From assembly GCF_023333595.1 (NCBI RefSeq), contig NZ_JAIQZM010000015.1:14088-77345 (forward strand): a stretch of 63,258 nt of DNA, given 5' to 3'. Under the pieces are notes generated by a model. It was given only the letters and a program-made list of their open reading frames with translations, did not search any database and was not told where the DNA came from. This DNA comes from Argonema galeatum A003/A1. Lineage in GTDB: Bacteria > Cyanobacteriota > Cyanobacteriia > Cyanobacteriales > Aerosakkonemataceae. Below, piece after piece: positions 10,148 through 17,765 of the stretch. Each line of letters starts with the position of its first letter. The first letter of the stretch is position 1. A program made the translations under genes and the position numbers.

Positions 10148-10178
10148 GAAACCCGGTTTCTTAAAGAAACCGGGTTTC
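10148..10178. repeat. GAAACCCGGTTTC dispersed palindrome
   Basis: Perfect 13-base arms GAAACCCGGTTTC (10148-10160) and GAAACCGGGTTTC (10166-10178). Each arm is itself nearly palindromic. The same element occurs inside the coding region of the giant gene at 60399-60433, so it is a mobile or dispersed repeat rather than a local regulator. A half copy (GAAACTGGGTTTCC) lies just after the NB-ARC gene at about 37075. Confidence 0.8.
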
Positions 10179-10272
10179 ACAGGCTGTACTTCATAAGGGC
10201 TGCAAGCCGCTGTATTTCCGAGATCGGCGGGGTTTGTTAAACTAGAAGCCATACTAAGATTTTGTTTTTTTT

Positions 10273-11127
10273 ATGAATTTTCCAGTGAAGATAATAAGAT
10301 ATCTCGAAAACAAACCAAAGTATTTTTTGATAGGATTAGGGCTATTATTAGTCTTGATTCTGGGATTTATTGATTACATAATCCCACGAGATATCTCCGT
10401 ATCAATATTTTATCTTATTCCTATTTGTATAACCACTTGGTTCGCTGGCGAAAAGGCTGGTATAGTCATATCTATCGCCAGTACTATAGCATGGTTTATA
10501 GCTAATAAAACATTAGAGGAAGCGCCCTCCTCATCTGCTATTCATTATTGGAACGCATCTGTCAGATTGGGTTTCTTTTTAACTGTTACTTATCTTTTAT
10601 CGGAATTGAGGAGTGCGCGGCAGAAAGAAAAAACACTTGCTAGAACTGACCCGACAACTGGCGTTGCTAATAGACAATTATTTAGTGAATTAGCCACTTT
10701 GGAGATTAAGAGAGCGCGTCGCTACGGACATCCTTTTACACTCGCATATATAGATGTTGACGATTTTAAAAATATTAATAAGTATGGCAGCTATCAAATA
10801 GGCGATCGCCTTTTACTAACTTTGGCTCAAACTATTAAAAAAACTATCCGAGACACTGATATACTTGCCCGCATAGGAGGCGATGAATTTGCCCTCCTAC
10901 TGCCCGGTATTGGATACGAAACAGCTCATACCGTCATCGCGAGAGTTCAACAGCAACTTGTGGATACAATGGATGAAAATAAATGGCCTGCTACCTTTAG
11001 TATCGGTGCTATTACCTTCCTCAATCCACCGGATTCAGTTGATGAAATAGTTGAAAAGGCTGATTATTTAATGTACTGTATAAAGAATGAAGGTAAGAAT
11101 AGAATAGAGCATATAATTGAACAATAG
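10273..11127 (+). CDS. Membrane-bound diguanylate cyclase (GGDEF)
   Basis: A 284-residue protein that probably makes cyclic di-GMP from two GTP. The N-terminal half has about four transmembrane helices (residues 15-35, 40-56, 60-75 and 90-110) that may sense a membrane or small-molecule signal. The C-terminal GGDEF domain (about 120-280) has the intact signature RIGGDEF near residue 201. An RDTD inhibitory I-site lies exactly five residues before it, so product feedback is expected. No EAL domain is present. The gene ends five bases from the convergent histidine kinase gene. Confidence 0.9.
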   Translation: MNFPVKIIRYLENKPKYFLIGLGLLLVLILGFIDYIIPRDISVSIFYLIPICITTWFAGEKAGIVISIASTIAWFIANKTLEEAPSSSAIHYWNASVRLGFFLTVTYLLSELRSARQKEKTLARTDPTTGVANRQLFSELATLEIKRARRYGHPFTLAYIDVDDFKNINKYGSYQIGDRLLLTLAQTIKKTIRDTDILARIGGDEFALLLPGIGYETAHTVIARVQQQLVDTMDENKWPATFSIGAITFLNPPDSVDEIVEKADYLMYCIKNEGKNRIEHIIEQ

Positions 11128-11132
11128 AATTG

Positions 11133-12227
11133 TTAAGCTAAAGTCAGACAAAACCGAAACGTGCTACCTTTACCAAGTTGACTTTCCACCTCAATATGAC
11201 CGCCTTGCAGTTCAATCAATCGGCGGGAAATCGCTAAACCAATTCCGGTTCCCCCAGAATGTCTGGCACGCGATCGATCGGCCCTAAAGAAACGCTCAAA
11301 AACATGGGGCAAATCCTCTACTCCAATTCCTTGTCCTGTGTCAATAACCCCAATCCAAAATTTGCCCGATTCAGTCCAGGCGCGGATAGTAATAGAGCCT
11401 TCGGAAGTATAACGCACGGCATTTCCCAGCAGATTGACTAGAACCTGTTCAACTCGGTCAATATCCGCTAATACGAAAGGCAACTGAGGCGGACATTCCA
11501 ATCGCAAAACCGGGCCTTCTTCAAGTAGCTGGTCTGCAAATTTTTGCACCAAGGATTGCAACAAAGGACGCAAATTAACAGGCTGCAAATTTATTGGTAA
11601 ATACCCCGCTTCTGCTTTCGAGAGTTCCTGCAAATCGTTTACCAACCGTTCCAACCGCTTTGTTTCTTTTGCTAATTGCTGATAAATCTCTGGAGATGGT
11701 GAAATCCTACCATCCGCCAGTTCTTCCAAGTAACCGCGAACAACAGTTAGCGGCGTCCGCAGTTCGTGGGTGAGGTCGCCAATTAGTTCGCGCCGTCGCT
11801 GTTCCACTCCTTCGAGACTGGACGCCATCCGGTTAAAGCTGACAGCTAATTGATTGAGTTCTGGAATCTCCAAAGTAGGCATTCGTTCATCTAGTTTTCC
11901 GGCGGCAAACTTTTGGGTGATTTGTTCCATGAGGGTAAGAGGCTGCATAATCCGCTTGGATACCCAATAACTTAATCCACCAGCGGCAGTTGCACCAGTC
12001 ATGAATGACCAGAAAGTGCTGCGACTCCAGACATTTTCAAATCCTTCAACCAGCTGAGTGCGGGCATAGCGTAAATAATAAAAGTTCCTTCCTTCTAATT
12101 GTTCCAAATGCAAAACAAATAAACGGGGTGAAGATACTTTGCCAATGATGACAAAGCTACCTATTCCAACAACAATTACCAGTAAGTGAGAAATAAATAG
12201 ACGCGAACTGAGGCCAATCTTAGTCAT
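11133..12227 (-). CDS. Sensor histidine kinase (HAMP-HisKA-HATPase)
   Basis: A 364-residue two-component sensor. Two membrane segments (about residues 10-28 and 70-88) enclose a short extracytoplasmic loop of about 40 residues, followed by HAMP (SKRIMQPLTLMEQITQKF). The phospho-acceptor is His154 in DLTHELRTP. The ATP-binding domain shows the N box (NLLGNAVRYTSEG), DTGQGIG and GGTGIGLAIS. The response regulator gene lies 29 bases upstream on the same strand, so the two form an operon and a cognate pair. The small sensor loop suggests a signal within the membrane or a partner protein. The signal itself is not readable from the sequence. Confidence 0.93.
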   Translation of the reverse strand: MTKIGLSSRLFISHLLVIVVGIGSFVIIGKVSSPRLFVLHLEQLEGRNFYYLRYARTQLVEGFENVWSRSTFWSFMTGATAAGGLSYWVSKRIMQPLTLMEQITQKFAAGKLDERMPTLEIPELNQLAVSFNRMASSLEGVEQRRRELIGDLTHELRTPLTVVRGYLEELADGRISPSPEIYQQLAKETKRLERLVNDLQELSKAEAGYLPINLQPVNLRPLLQSLVQKFADQLLEEGPVLRLECPPQLPFVLADIDRVEQVLVNLLGNAVRYTSEGSITIRAWTESGKFWIGVIDTGQGIGVEDLPHVFERFFRADRSRARHSGGTGIGLAISRRLIELQGGHIEVESQLGKGSTFRFCLTLA

Positions 12228-12256
12228 AAAAATTAAATTAGGAAGGATTTAAAATT

Positions 12257-12967
12257 TTAATTATTCACTGCATCTTCAAACTTGTATCCGACTCCGATTA
12301 CAGTTTTGATAAAAGTGGGATTGGCTGGATCTGGTTCAATTTTTTTACGCAGTCTGGCTACATGAGTATCTACCACTCGTTCATCGCCAAAAAAGTCGTC
12401 ACCCCACAGTTTATCAATTAATTGGGTGCGGTTCCAGGCTCGATTCGGATAGCTGATAAAGGTGGTTAAAAGGTTAAATTCTAAACTGGTTAAGTCCAGT
12501 TCTTCCGATCGATCTGGATTGATATGGCGGTGGGCCGTGTGCCGATCGACATCCACGGTAAAATGCTGGGTGCGGTAAACGAGGTTTTGTCCCCCGTGAC
12601 GAAGGCTGCGCCGCAATAGAGCCCGCACTCTAGCAACTAATTCTCTGGGGCTAAAAGGTTTAACCATGTAATCATCGGCACCAGTAGACAAACCGATCAC
12701 GCGATCGATTTCCTCACCCCTAGCAGTCAGCATCAAAATATAGGGGTCTTTGGGGCCGGGTTTTTGGCGGATGCGGGCGCACACTTCCAACCCATCCAAA
12801 CCGGGCACCATCAAATCGAGTACGATCGCATCTGGTTGTAGTTGCTGAAACATTTGCAATGCCGTCAGTCCATCGCGACATTGGTGGCAGGAAAATCCCT
12901 CAGCTTCCAAAGTCAGTTGGATCAGCTTGGCGATTTCCGGTTCGTCTTCAACAATTAAAATGTCCAT
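12257..12967 (-). CDS. OmpR-family response regulator
   Basis: A response regulator with an N-terminal receiver domain and a C-terminal winged-helix DNA-binding domain. The receiver has the acidic pair in VEDEPE, the phospho-accepting Asp in IVLDLMVPG (residue 51 with this start) and the conserved Lys in MVKPFSPRELVAR. The effector part includes LTSLEFNLL and the recognition helix region DERVVDTHVARLRKKIE. An upstream ATG at 13033 would add 22 residues that do not look like part of a receiver. I prefer the ATG at 12967, immediately before DILIVEDE. Neither start has a clear ribosome site. It is the first gene of the pair with the downstream kinase. Confidence 0.92.
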   Translation of the reverse strand: MDILIVEDEPEIAKLIQLTLEAEGFSCHQCRDGLTALQMFQQLQPDAIVLDLMVPGLDGLEVCARIRQKPGPKDPYILMLTARGEEIDRVIGLSTGADDYMVKPFSPRELVARVRALLRRSLRHGGQNLVYRTQHFTVDVDRHTAHRHINPDRSEELDLTSLEFNLLTTFISYPNRAWNRTQLIDKLWGDDFFGDERVVDTHVARLRKKIEPDPANPTFIKTVIGVGYKFEDAVNN

Positions 12968-13147
12968 AAGGCGAAAGTCATTCGATAAAATATATTCTGG
13001 TGTCACGGGAATGACAAACGGTTCTGTAAGCATTAAGTTAAGAGTTGCGAATCGATCGCAGATTGTCTAACTCGGTTCTGATGCGGCTAGTTGCTTTAGC
13101 AAGCAATTTAGGCGATCGCTATTGTTTCTAGTTTATAAAACACTACC

Positions 13148-13444
13148 ATGAGAAATTATCAAGCTCGTCTGCGTCAACTGCATCGCATCGTTGCCCCAAT
13201 TATGATTCTGCCGATCCTACTGACCCTGATTACCGGATCGGTTTATCAGATGGTAGACCTCTCAGGCAAGGGCGAGGACTTCGATTGGTTGCTGGATTGG
13301 CACAAAGGTCATTTTGGTAGCCTGAATCTAGAGATCGTCTATCCATTTCTGAACGCCTTGGGTTTGCTGACTTTGGCTATAACTGGAATCACGATGTGGT
13401 TTCGGATGCGACGCAACTCTAAAAACCGTTCTCAGGAGATGTAA
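13148..13444 (+). CDS. Small PepSY-associated transmembrane protein
   Basis: A 98-residue protein with two transmembrane helices (about residues 14-36 and 62-84) around a DWHKGHFGSLNLEIVYPF loop. The pattern R..HR....P......T....Q, followed by W.KGHFG, resembles the PepSY-associated TM helix family found near reductases and iron-uptake genes. It lacks the extracellular PepSY domain itself. Its role is unknown. It is transcribed divergently from the two-component operon and convergently with the peroxiredoxin gene. Confidence 0.7.
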   Translation: MRNYQARLRQLHRIVAPIMILPILLTLITGSVYQMVDLSGKGEDFDWLLDWHKGHFGSLNLEIVYPFLNALGLLTLAITGITMWFRMRRNSKNRSQEM

Positions 13445-13511
13445 TTCAATTGCGATTAAGAAACATACCATCCGCAGTCATTTACAAAGCTGGGCTAAAA
13501 TTAGTTTGGTT

Positions 13512-13546
13512 CCCCCCTTTTTTACGGGGGCAGGGGCAAAGGGGGG
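13512..13546. terminator. Bidirectional hairpin between convergent genes
   Basis: Arms CCCCCCTTT (13512-13520) and AAAGGGGGG (13538-13546) sit between the PepSY-type gene and the end of the peroxiredoxin gene, six bases before the latter's stop. On the plus strand T's lie within the stem instead of after it, so terminator function is plausible but not typical. Confidence 0.5.
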
Positions 13547-13552
13547 ATCTAG

Positions 13553-14110
13553 CTAAGAAGCCGCTTCCTGCAACTCGTTGAGACGAGACAGAACTTCCCT
13601 ACTGTGACTCGATGGGTTTACCCCAGTATATTCCTCGCGAATAATACCCTCTGGATCGATGATAAAAGTGTGCCGCACGGAGAGATAACCCAACCACGAA
13701 CCGTAGGCTTTACTGATTTTGCCATCAGTATCGGCTAATAACGGGAACTTCAAACCTTCGGAATCGCAAAATTCGGCGTGGGAATCTACAGAATCAGCGC
13801 TGACACCGAGAATTTGAGTATTTCTATCCATATATTTTGGCAAGTCTTGCTGAAAGCGGCGAGCTTCCAAGGTGCAACCAGAGGTGAAATCTTTGGGATA
13901 GAAGTAGAGAACCACCCATTTGCCCCGATAGTCGGAAAGGGAAACTTCCCCATTCCCAGTATTAGTTGGCAATGTGAACTCTGGGGCGGGTTGATTTAGG
14001 GGAGGGAGTTTGCCGCCGATAGCTAGCGCAGATGGGGTGAAGTTAAACCAAGGGAGAAGGGCTAGACAAAAGGCTAATAGAGTGCGTAGAAAGTTGCGAC
14101 GAGAGTTCAT
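13553..14110 (-). CDS. Peroxiredoxin Q/BCP-like protein with Tat signal
   Basis: A thiol peroxidase that probably reduces hydroperoxides outside the cytoplasm. The peroxidatic Cys lies in DFTSGCTLEARRF, and the fold ends with VRHTFIIDPEGIIREEY. In BCP/PrxQ proteins the resolving Cys usually stands five residues after the peroxidatic one; here that place is Arg, and the only other Cys is in HAEFCDSEGL. The frame opens at 14134, but starting at ATG 14110 gives MNSRRNFLR, a twin-arginine motif, then a hydrophobic stretch and a cleavage-like ALA at about residue 30, so I choose 14110. A folded, exported enzyme fits the Tat route. Convergent with the PepSY-type gene. Confidence 0.88.
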   Translation of the reverse strand: MNSRRNFLRTLLAFCLALLPWFNFTPSALAIGGKLPPLNQPAPEFTLPTNTGNGEVSLSDYRGKWVVLYFYPKDFTSGCTLEARRFQQDLPKYMDRNTQILGVSADSVDSHAEFCDSEGLKFPLLADTDGKISKAYGSWLGYLSVRHTFIIDPEGIIREEYTGVNPSSHSREVLSRLNELQEAAS

Positions 14111-14364
14111 CGTGAAGATTAAGATAATTTTCACATAAGTTTACACTTTTTTCGGTAATATCGTGTCCGGTTGCATCGTTAGTGTAAGAGTAATACGGGA
14201 AATTGTCTGTTGTCATCGGGGGTTAAATTTTTACCGCAGATGTAGGCGCTTCGCCTTCCCGTAGGGTAGACAGATTAACGCAGATAAACGCAGATAAGAG
14301 AGGGATTTTTCTCTTGCAATCGATGCGTAAGGACATGATATAATTCCTCGTTTACCCCTAACCC

Positions 14365-14505
14365 CTAGAACACCGATTCAGTAATGGTAGGGGCGAAGCA
14401 AACGGGTGTGGAAATCTAGGGTAAGAGCGATATATTTTATACCCGAATGCGGAGCCCCTACACGCTAAAAACGCACCGCCAAGTATTACTGAATGGGTGT
14501 TCTAG
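14365..14505. repeat. MITE-like element with 21-base inverted ends
   Basis: CTAGAACACC-GATTCAGTAAT (14365-14385) is matched in inverse at 14485-14505 with one mismatch. A nested inner pair, GTAGGGGC (14388-14395) and GCCCCTAC (14454-14461), lies inside. The 141-base unit has no gene. It sits in the 387-base gap between the peroxiredoxin and recombinase genes, just beyond the recombinase stop. The rest of the gap has the dispersed motifs CGCTTCGCCTTCCCGTAGG and CGCAGATAA. Confidence 0.7.
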
Positions 14506-14521
14506 CCCTTTTCCCAACGCC

Positions 14522-15811
14522 CTAAAAGATAAAGTTAACTTGCAACTCCCACGCTGCATCTTGACGCAATAGCTGAATTTGGCGAATGAATTCCCGAAAG
14601 TAAAATCGCCGCTCTGACTCGGACAAATCCAACCAGAATTGAGGAATGGAAACAGCAATAGCTGTTTCGCGCAAATTCACGGGCGGGAGTTCGGCTAGCT
14701 GCTGTTGCAGGGAAGCGATTTCTGTACGCAGTTTATAGGCGCGTAATTGAGATGTTTCAGGATCGAGAACGCCTGTTTCGCACAGTGAGGGAAGTTGAGT
14801 TAAGATATCTTGCTTGGTGACGATCGCATTTTTCACCCCTTCCTTAATTCTCCCCATATCCGGTAAACTCATCTCGGCGACTGCTAGAGGTAATTCGCGG
14901 CAGATCATTTGAATAGTTTGCTGCAACACTTCCTCGTAAGGTATCGATCGGCACTTGGGACTTTTGGGACAGCTAATCGGACGCAGGTAGAGATATTCTT
15001 TTTTTTGGCGCGGCGTCGTGACGCGGGCTACAGTCATAGGGGATTGGCACTCGGCACAGACAAGCAATCCCGCTAGAGAACGATTCGCGCTGGCGGTACG
15101 GGGCGACATCCGGCGGTTGCGACGCAAAAGGCGATCGATCTGTGCGGCTTCTTCTCTGGAAATGGTGGGAAGGTGAGTATTGGAGATAATTTCGTTGTTC
15201 TGATAAGCTGTATCGCCGCGATAGACTGGATTGGTGAGCCAGCGACGCCCGGTTGATACAGAGATTTTTTTACCGTATTTTTTCGCCAGGAATAGCACTG
15301 CGCCTCGCAAAGAACCGTAAAGCAGAAATCGGTCAAAAAATTCTTTCACCACAGGAGCGGCACTTTTGTCAAGGATATATTTATCTTTACCGCGTCGATA
15401 ACCGTAGGGCGCTTTACCGGGCGGAGGCGAAGCTTTGAGGCGATTGCGGGCGTGTCCTTGACGGATCCGGCGACTGCGCTGGGAATTCTGGATTTCTTGC
15501 AGGAGTTTGAGCAAATCTGCGCGGATGTTTGTAGTTGTGGTGGAGGTTTGCTCGTGAGCAATTAGTTGGATACCCAGAGATTCCAGTTGAGTCAGGCAAT
15601 TGCTCACTTCTTCCACCGAATCGCCTAGTTCTTCCACTCGTCGAACTAACAGATAATCCGCTCGTTCTGTTTGACAATCTGCGAGCAATTGCCCCAGTTG
15701 TTGACGCCCTCCCAAATCTTGATAAACTTTATCTATTTCCCAACCCCAAATAGCTCGATCGGGTGCCGATTCTAAAAGCGGATCGCTGTAGGAATAGGCA
15801 ACGATTTTCAT
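14522..15811 (-). CDS. Large serine recombinase family protein (XisF-like)
   Basis: A 429-residue protein with the layout of large serine recombinases: resolvase N-terminal domain (residues 1-105), recombinase domain (about 125-215, with APYGYRRGKDKY), a zinc-ribbon-like segment (CAECQSPM ... CPKSPKC) and a C-terminal coiled coil with ...LSESERRFYFREFIRQI. The catalytic region is unusual. The motif aligned with LDRLGRD of gamma-delta resolvase reads VEELGDS, so both catalytic arginines are replaced. The N-terminal AYSYSDP aligns only loosely with the active-serine motif. Relatives include XisF of the Anabaena fdxN element, but this copy may not recombine DNA. A glyoxalase-like gene lies 50 bases upstream on the same strand. 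No att sites are evident. Confidence 0.8.
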   Translation of the reverse strand: MKIVAYSYSDPLLESAPDRAIWGWEIDKVYQDLGGRQQLGQLLADCQTERADYLLVRRVEELGDSVEEVSNCLTQLESLGIQLIAHEQTSTTTTNIRADLLKLLQEIQNSQRSRRIRQGHARNRLKASPPPGKAPYGYRRGKDKYILDKSAAPVVKEFFDRFLLYGSLRGAVLFLAKKYGKKISVSTGRRWLTNPVYRGDTAYQNNEIISNTHLPTISREEAAQIDRLLRRNRRMSPRTASANRSLAGLLVCAECQSPMTVARVTTPRQKKEYLYLRPISCPKSPKCRSIPYEEVLQQTIQMICRELPLAVAEMSLPDMGRIKEGVKNAIVTKQDILTQLPSLCETGVLDPETSQLRAYKLRTEIASLQQQLAELPPVNLRETAIAVSIPQFWLDLSESERRFYFREFIRQIQLLRQDAAWELQVNFIF

Positions 15812-15861
15812 TGCACAACCATAACTTAATCTGCTTCGTGTCTGTCGAGACTTTCTACAGT

Positions 15862-16224
15862 TTATACCGAACTAAGCTCAATAATGTTACCATCGGGGTC
15901 TTGAATGAATAAAGCAGATCGACCGGATGCACTCATTTGTACTTCACATCCGTTACTCAGCAGTTGCTCTTTCGCTTCATCTAAGTTGGTGACCCAAAAA
16001 GCTATGTGCCGATTGCGTCCCAATTTTTCAGTATTTACTTGGTCGGATGGCACGGAGTCGGCAACAATTAGGTGAATCTGAAAGTCTCCGATTTGATACC
16101 ACGCGCCTGGGAATTTGAGATCTCGCTCTACTTTGGATAATCCCATGATCTTGCCATAGAAATTTTCGGCTCGTTCCAGGTCGGAAACGAGAATAGCTGC
16201 GTGAAGACACTGGGTAATTTGCAT
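15862..16224 (-). CDS. VOC/glyoxalase superfamily protein
   Basis: A 120-residue protein with two beta-alpha-beta-beta-beta modules of the vicinal oxygen chelate fold. Likely metal ligands are visible: His8 (CLHAAILVSDLERAENFY), a His in NRHIAFWV and a C-terminal Glu in DPDGNIIELSSV. Length and pattern fit single-domain glyoxalase/bleomycin-resistance proteins. The substrate cannot be told from sequence. It precedes the recombinase gene on the same strand by 50 bases and may be co-transcribed with it. Confidence 0.85.
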   Translation of the reverse strand: MQITQCLHAAILVSDLERAENFYGKIMGLSKVERDLKFPGAWYQIGDFQIHLIVADSVPSDQVNTEKLGRNRHIAFWVTNLDEAKEQLLSNGCEVQMSASGRSALFIQDPDGNIIELSSV

Positions 16225-16328
16225 GGGGCAGATTTTGGATTTTAGATTTTAGATTTTGGAGAAGAAGGGGCTAGTAAGTCCACCAAGCTAAATTTGATGG
16301 GTTTCTTGGCCCTTCCAGCAACCCATCA

Positions 16329-16484
<156 letters not shown>

Positions 16485-16777
16485 TCACCGCACCCCCCCA
16501 CCAATGATAGATATTCTTCGGCTGGGAAAAACTCACGATTACAGCATATATCACTTAATGGCAAAAAAGTCAACTATTGAAAAGCTATAAAAAACGAAAT
16601 AAAACTGAAGAATAGTAAAAAAACAAGCTTAAACGAAAGTTCCCAGTACCTCGTAAAGTCCTGGGATACAATGTAAAATTAGAGGCAACTTACTCTGGAA
16701 TCAGCGTTGGATGGCTAACTAACGCTAAAAATCAGTTTTGTATCGAACAATTATTACCTGTAAGTAAAGGGGTTAGG

Positions 16778-17392
16778 ATGACCGAAATCACAAAAGAGGA
16801 AATGCGCGAAAGGCTGGGAAATATTGACCAGATTCGCGACATTATTTTGGGCCCTCAACTGCGAGAATATAACAATCGCTTTGATAAGCTAGAGTCAGAC
16901 ATATCGCTGGTACAGCAGGAAATGCGCGATCGCATAGATCAGGTCAGGACTGTTCTCTCGACAGAAATCCGGTCGGCGGTTGATGGTCTGGAGAAAAAAC
17001 TCAAGACTCTTAATTTAACTTCCCAGGAAGAAATTAACGATGTGCGGCAACAGATCGATCGCGTGAACAAAAAGTTTTCTAGCTCCATTGAAGCACTCGA
17101 TCAGACAGTCGATAACCAAAATTCCTCAATTCGAGAGGAACTGTCACAATCCAGAAATAAGCTTCAAGAAGACGTGCGCGCTCTCAGGGGACAGGTTTTT
17201 GATGAGTTAGAAAGGCGCTTCTCCATGATGAGAGAAGCCAAAGTCTCCAAAGATGATATGGCAGAAATTCTGTTTGAGCTGGGCATGAGACTAAAAGGAA
17301 ACGAATTTGTGCCTCAGCTGAAGGAAGTTGCAGACACTGACAATGTGTATAGTGATGTTCGGTTACTGAAGCAAAGCAAGATCTGGGAATAG
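16778..17392 (+). CDS. Coiled-coil protein, first gene of the GTPase locus
   Basis: A 204-residue, highly charged, almost entirely helical protein without signal peptide or membrane segment. Residues about 25-150 form heptad-rich coiled coil (IDQVRTVLSTEIRSAVDGL, then DVRQQIDRVNKKF). A conserved-looking globular tail follows (KVSKDDMAEILFELGMRLKG). I recognise no catalytic domain. The start ATG at 16778 follows an AAGGGG stretch 11 bases upstream. It heads a run of six same-strand genes (OmpA-like membrane protein, Rab-like GTPase, three PAS sensors), so a scaffold or adaptor role in that system is an inference from position. Confidence 0.75.
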   Translation: MTEITKEEMRERLGNIDQIRDIILGPQLREYNNRFDKLESDISLVQQEMRDRIDQVRTVLSTEIRSAVDGLEKKLKTLNLTSQEEINDVRQQIDRVNKKFSSSIEALDQTVDNQNSSIREELSQSRNKLQEDVRALRGQVFDELERRFSMMREAKVSKDDMAEILFELGMRLKGNEFVPQLKEVADTDNVYSDVRLLKQSKIWE

Positions 17393-17514
17393 AGGAAACA
17401 ACCGAGTTGAAATCCAGGCGTAAAATGATGGCAAATTTAAAATTTCAGATTTTAGATTTGCTTCGCCCTACATAGCGAAGCATTAACGGCTCTTCCGTAG
17501 TAACTATGCTATTT

Positions 17515-17582
17515 GAGTTCTTGAGTTCTTGAGTTCTTGAGTTCTTGGGCAGAGGAGCAGAGGAGCAGAGGAGCAGAGGAGC
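17515..17582. repeat. Two adjacent 8-base tandem repeats
   Basis: Four copies of GAGTTCTT (17515-17546) run directly into four copies of AGAGGAGC (17551-17582). They sit in the 373-base gap before the OmpA-like gene. The gap also has an inverted pair of TTTCAGATTTTAGATT-like segments (about 17441 and 17655) around the tandem block. No gene is seen in the gap. Confidence 0.8.
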
Positions 17583-17765
17583 AGAAGCATAAAAATGTGA
17601 TTTTTTGAACAAAAGCATAACAACTCCGAAAGAGCCCCAAAAATCTGCTCTGGGAAATCTAAAATCTGAAACCATTGATAAAATTGCCTAATTTTACGGT
17701 TCGCTCGGTTTTAGACTCCCACCTGTATTTGTATAGTTAAAAACCGCAATCAGGGAGCGCAAAAT

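Noticed and set aside
10058..10252. 64-codon minus frame containing KPGFFKKPGF
   Set aside because: The peptide is just the translated dispersed palindrome; nothing around it looks coding.
14522..15811. Calling the recombinase XisF itself
   Set aside because: It lies far from the xisHI pairs, the catalytic motif is altered and no fdxN-like element is visible, so only family-level naming is justified.
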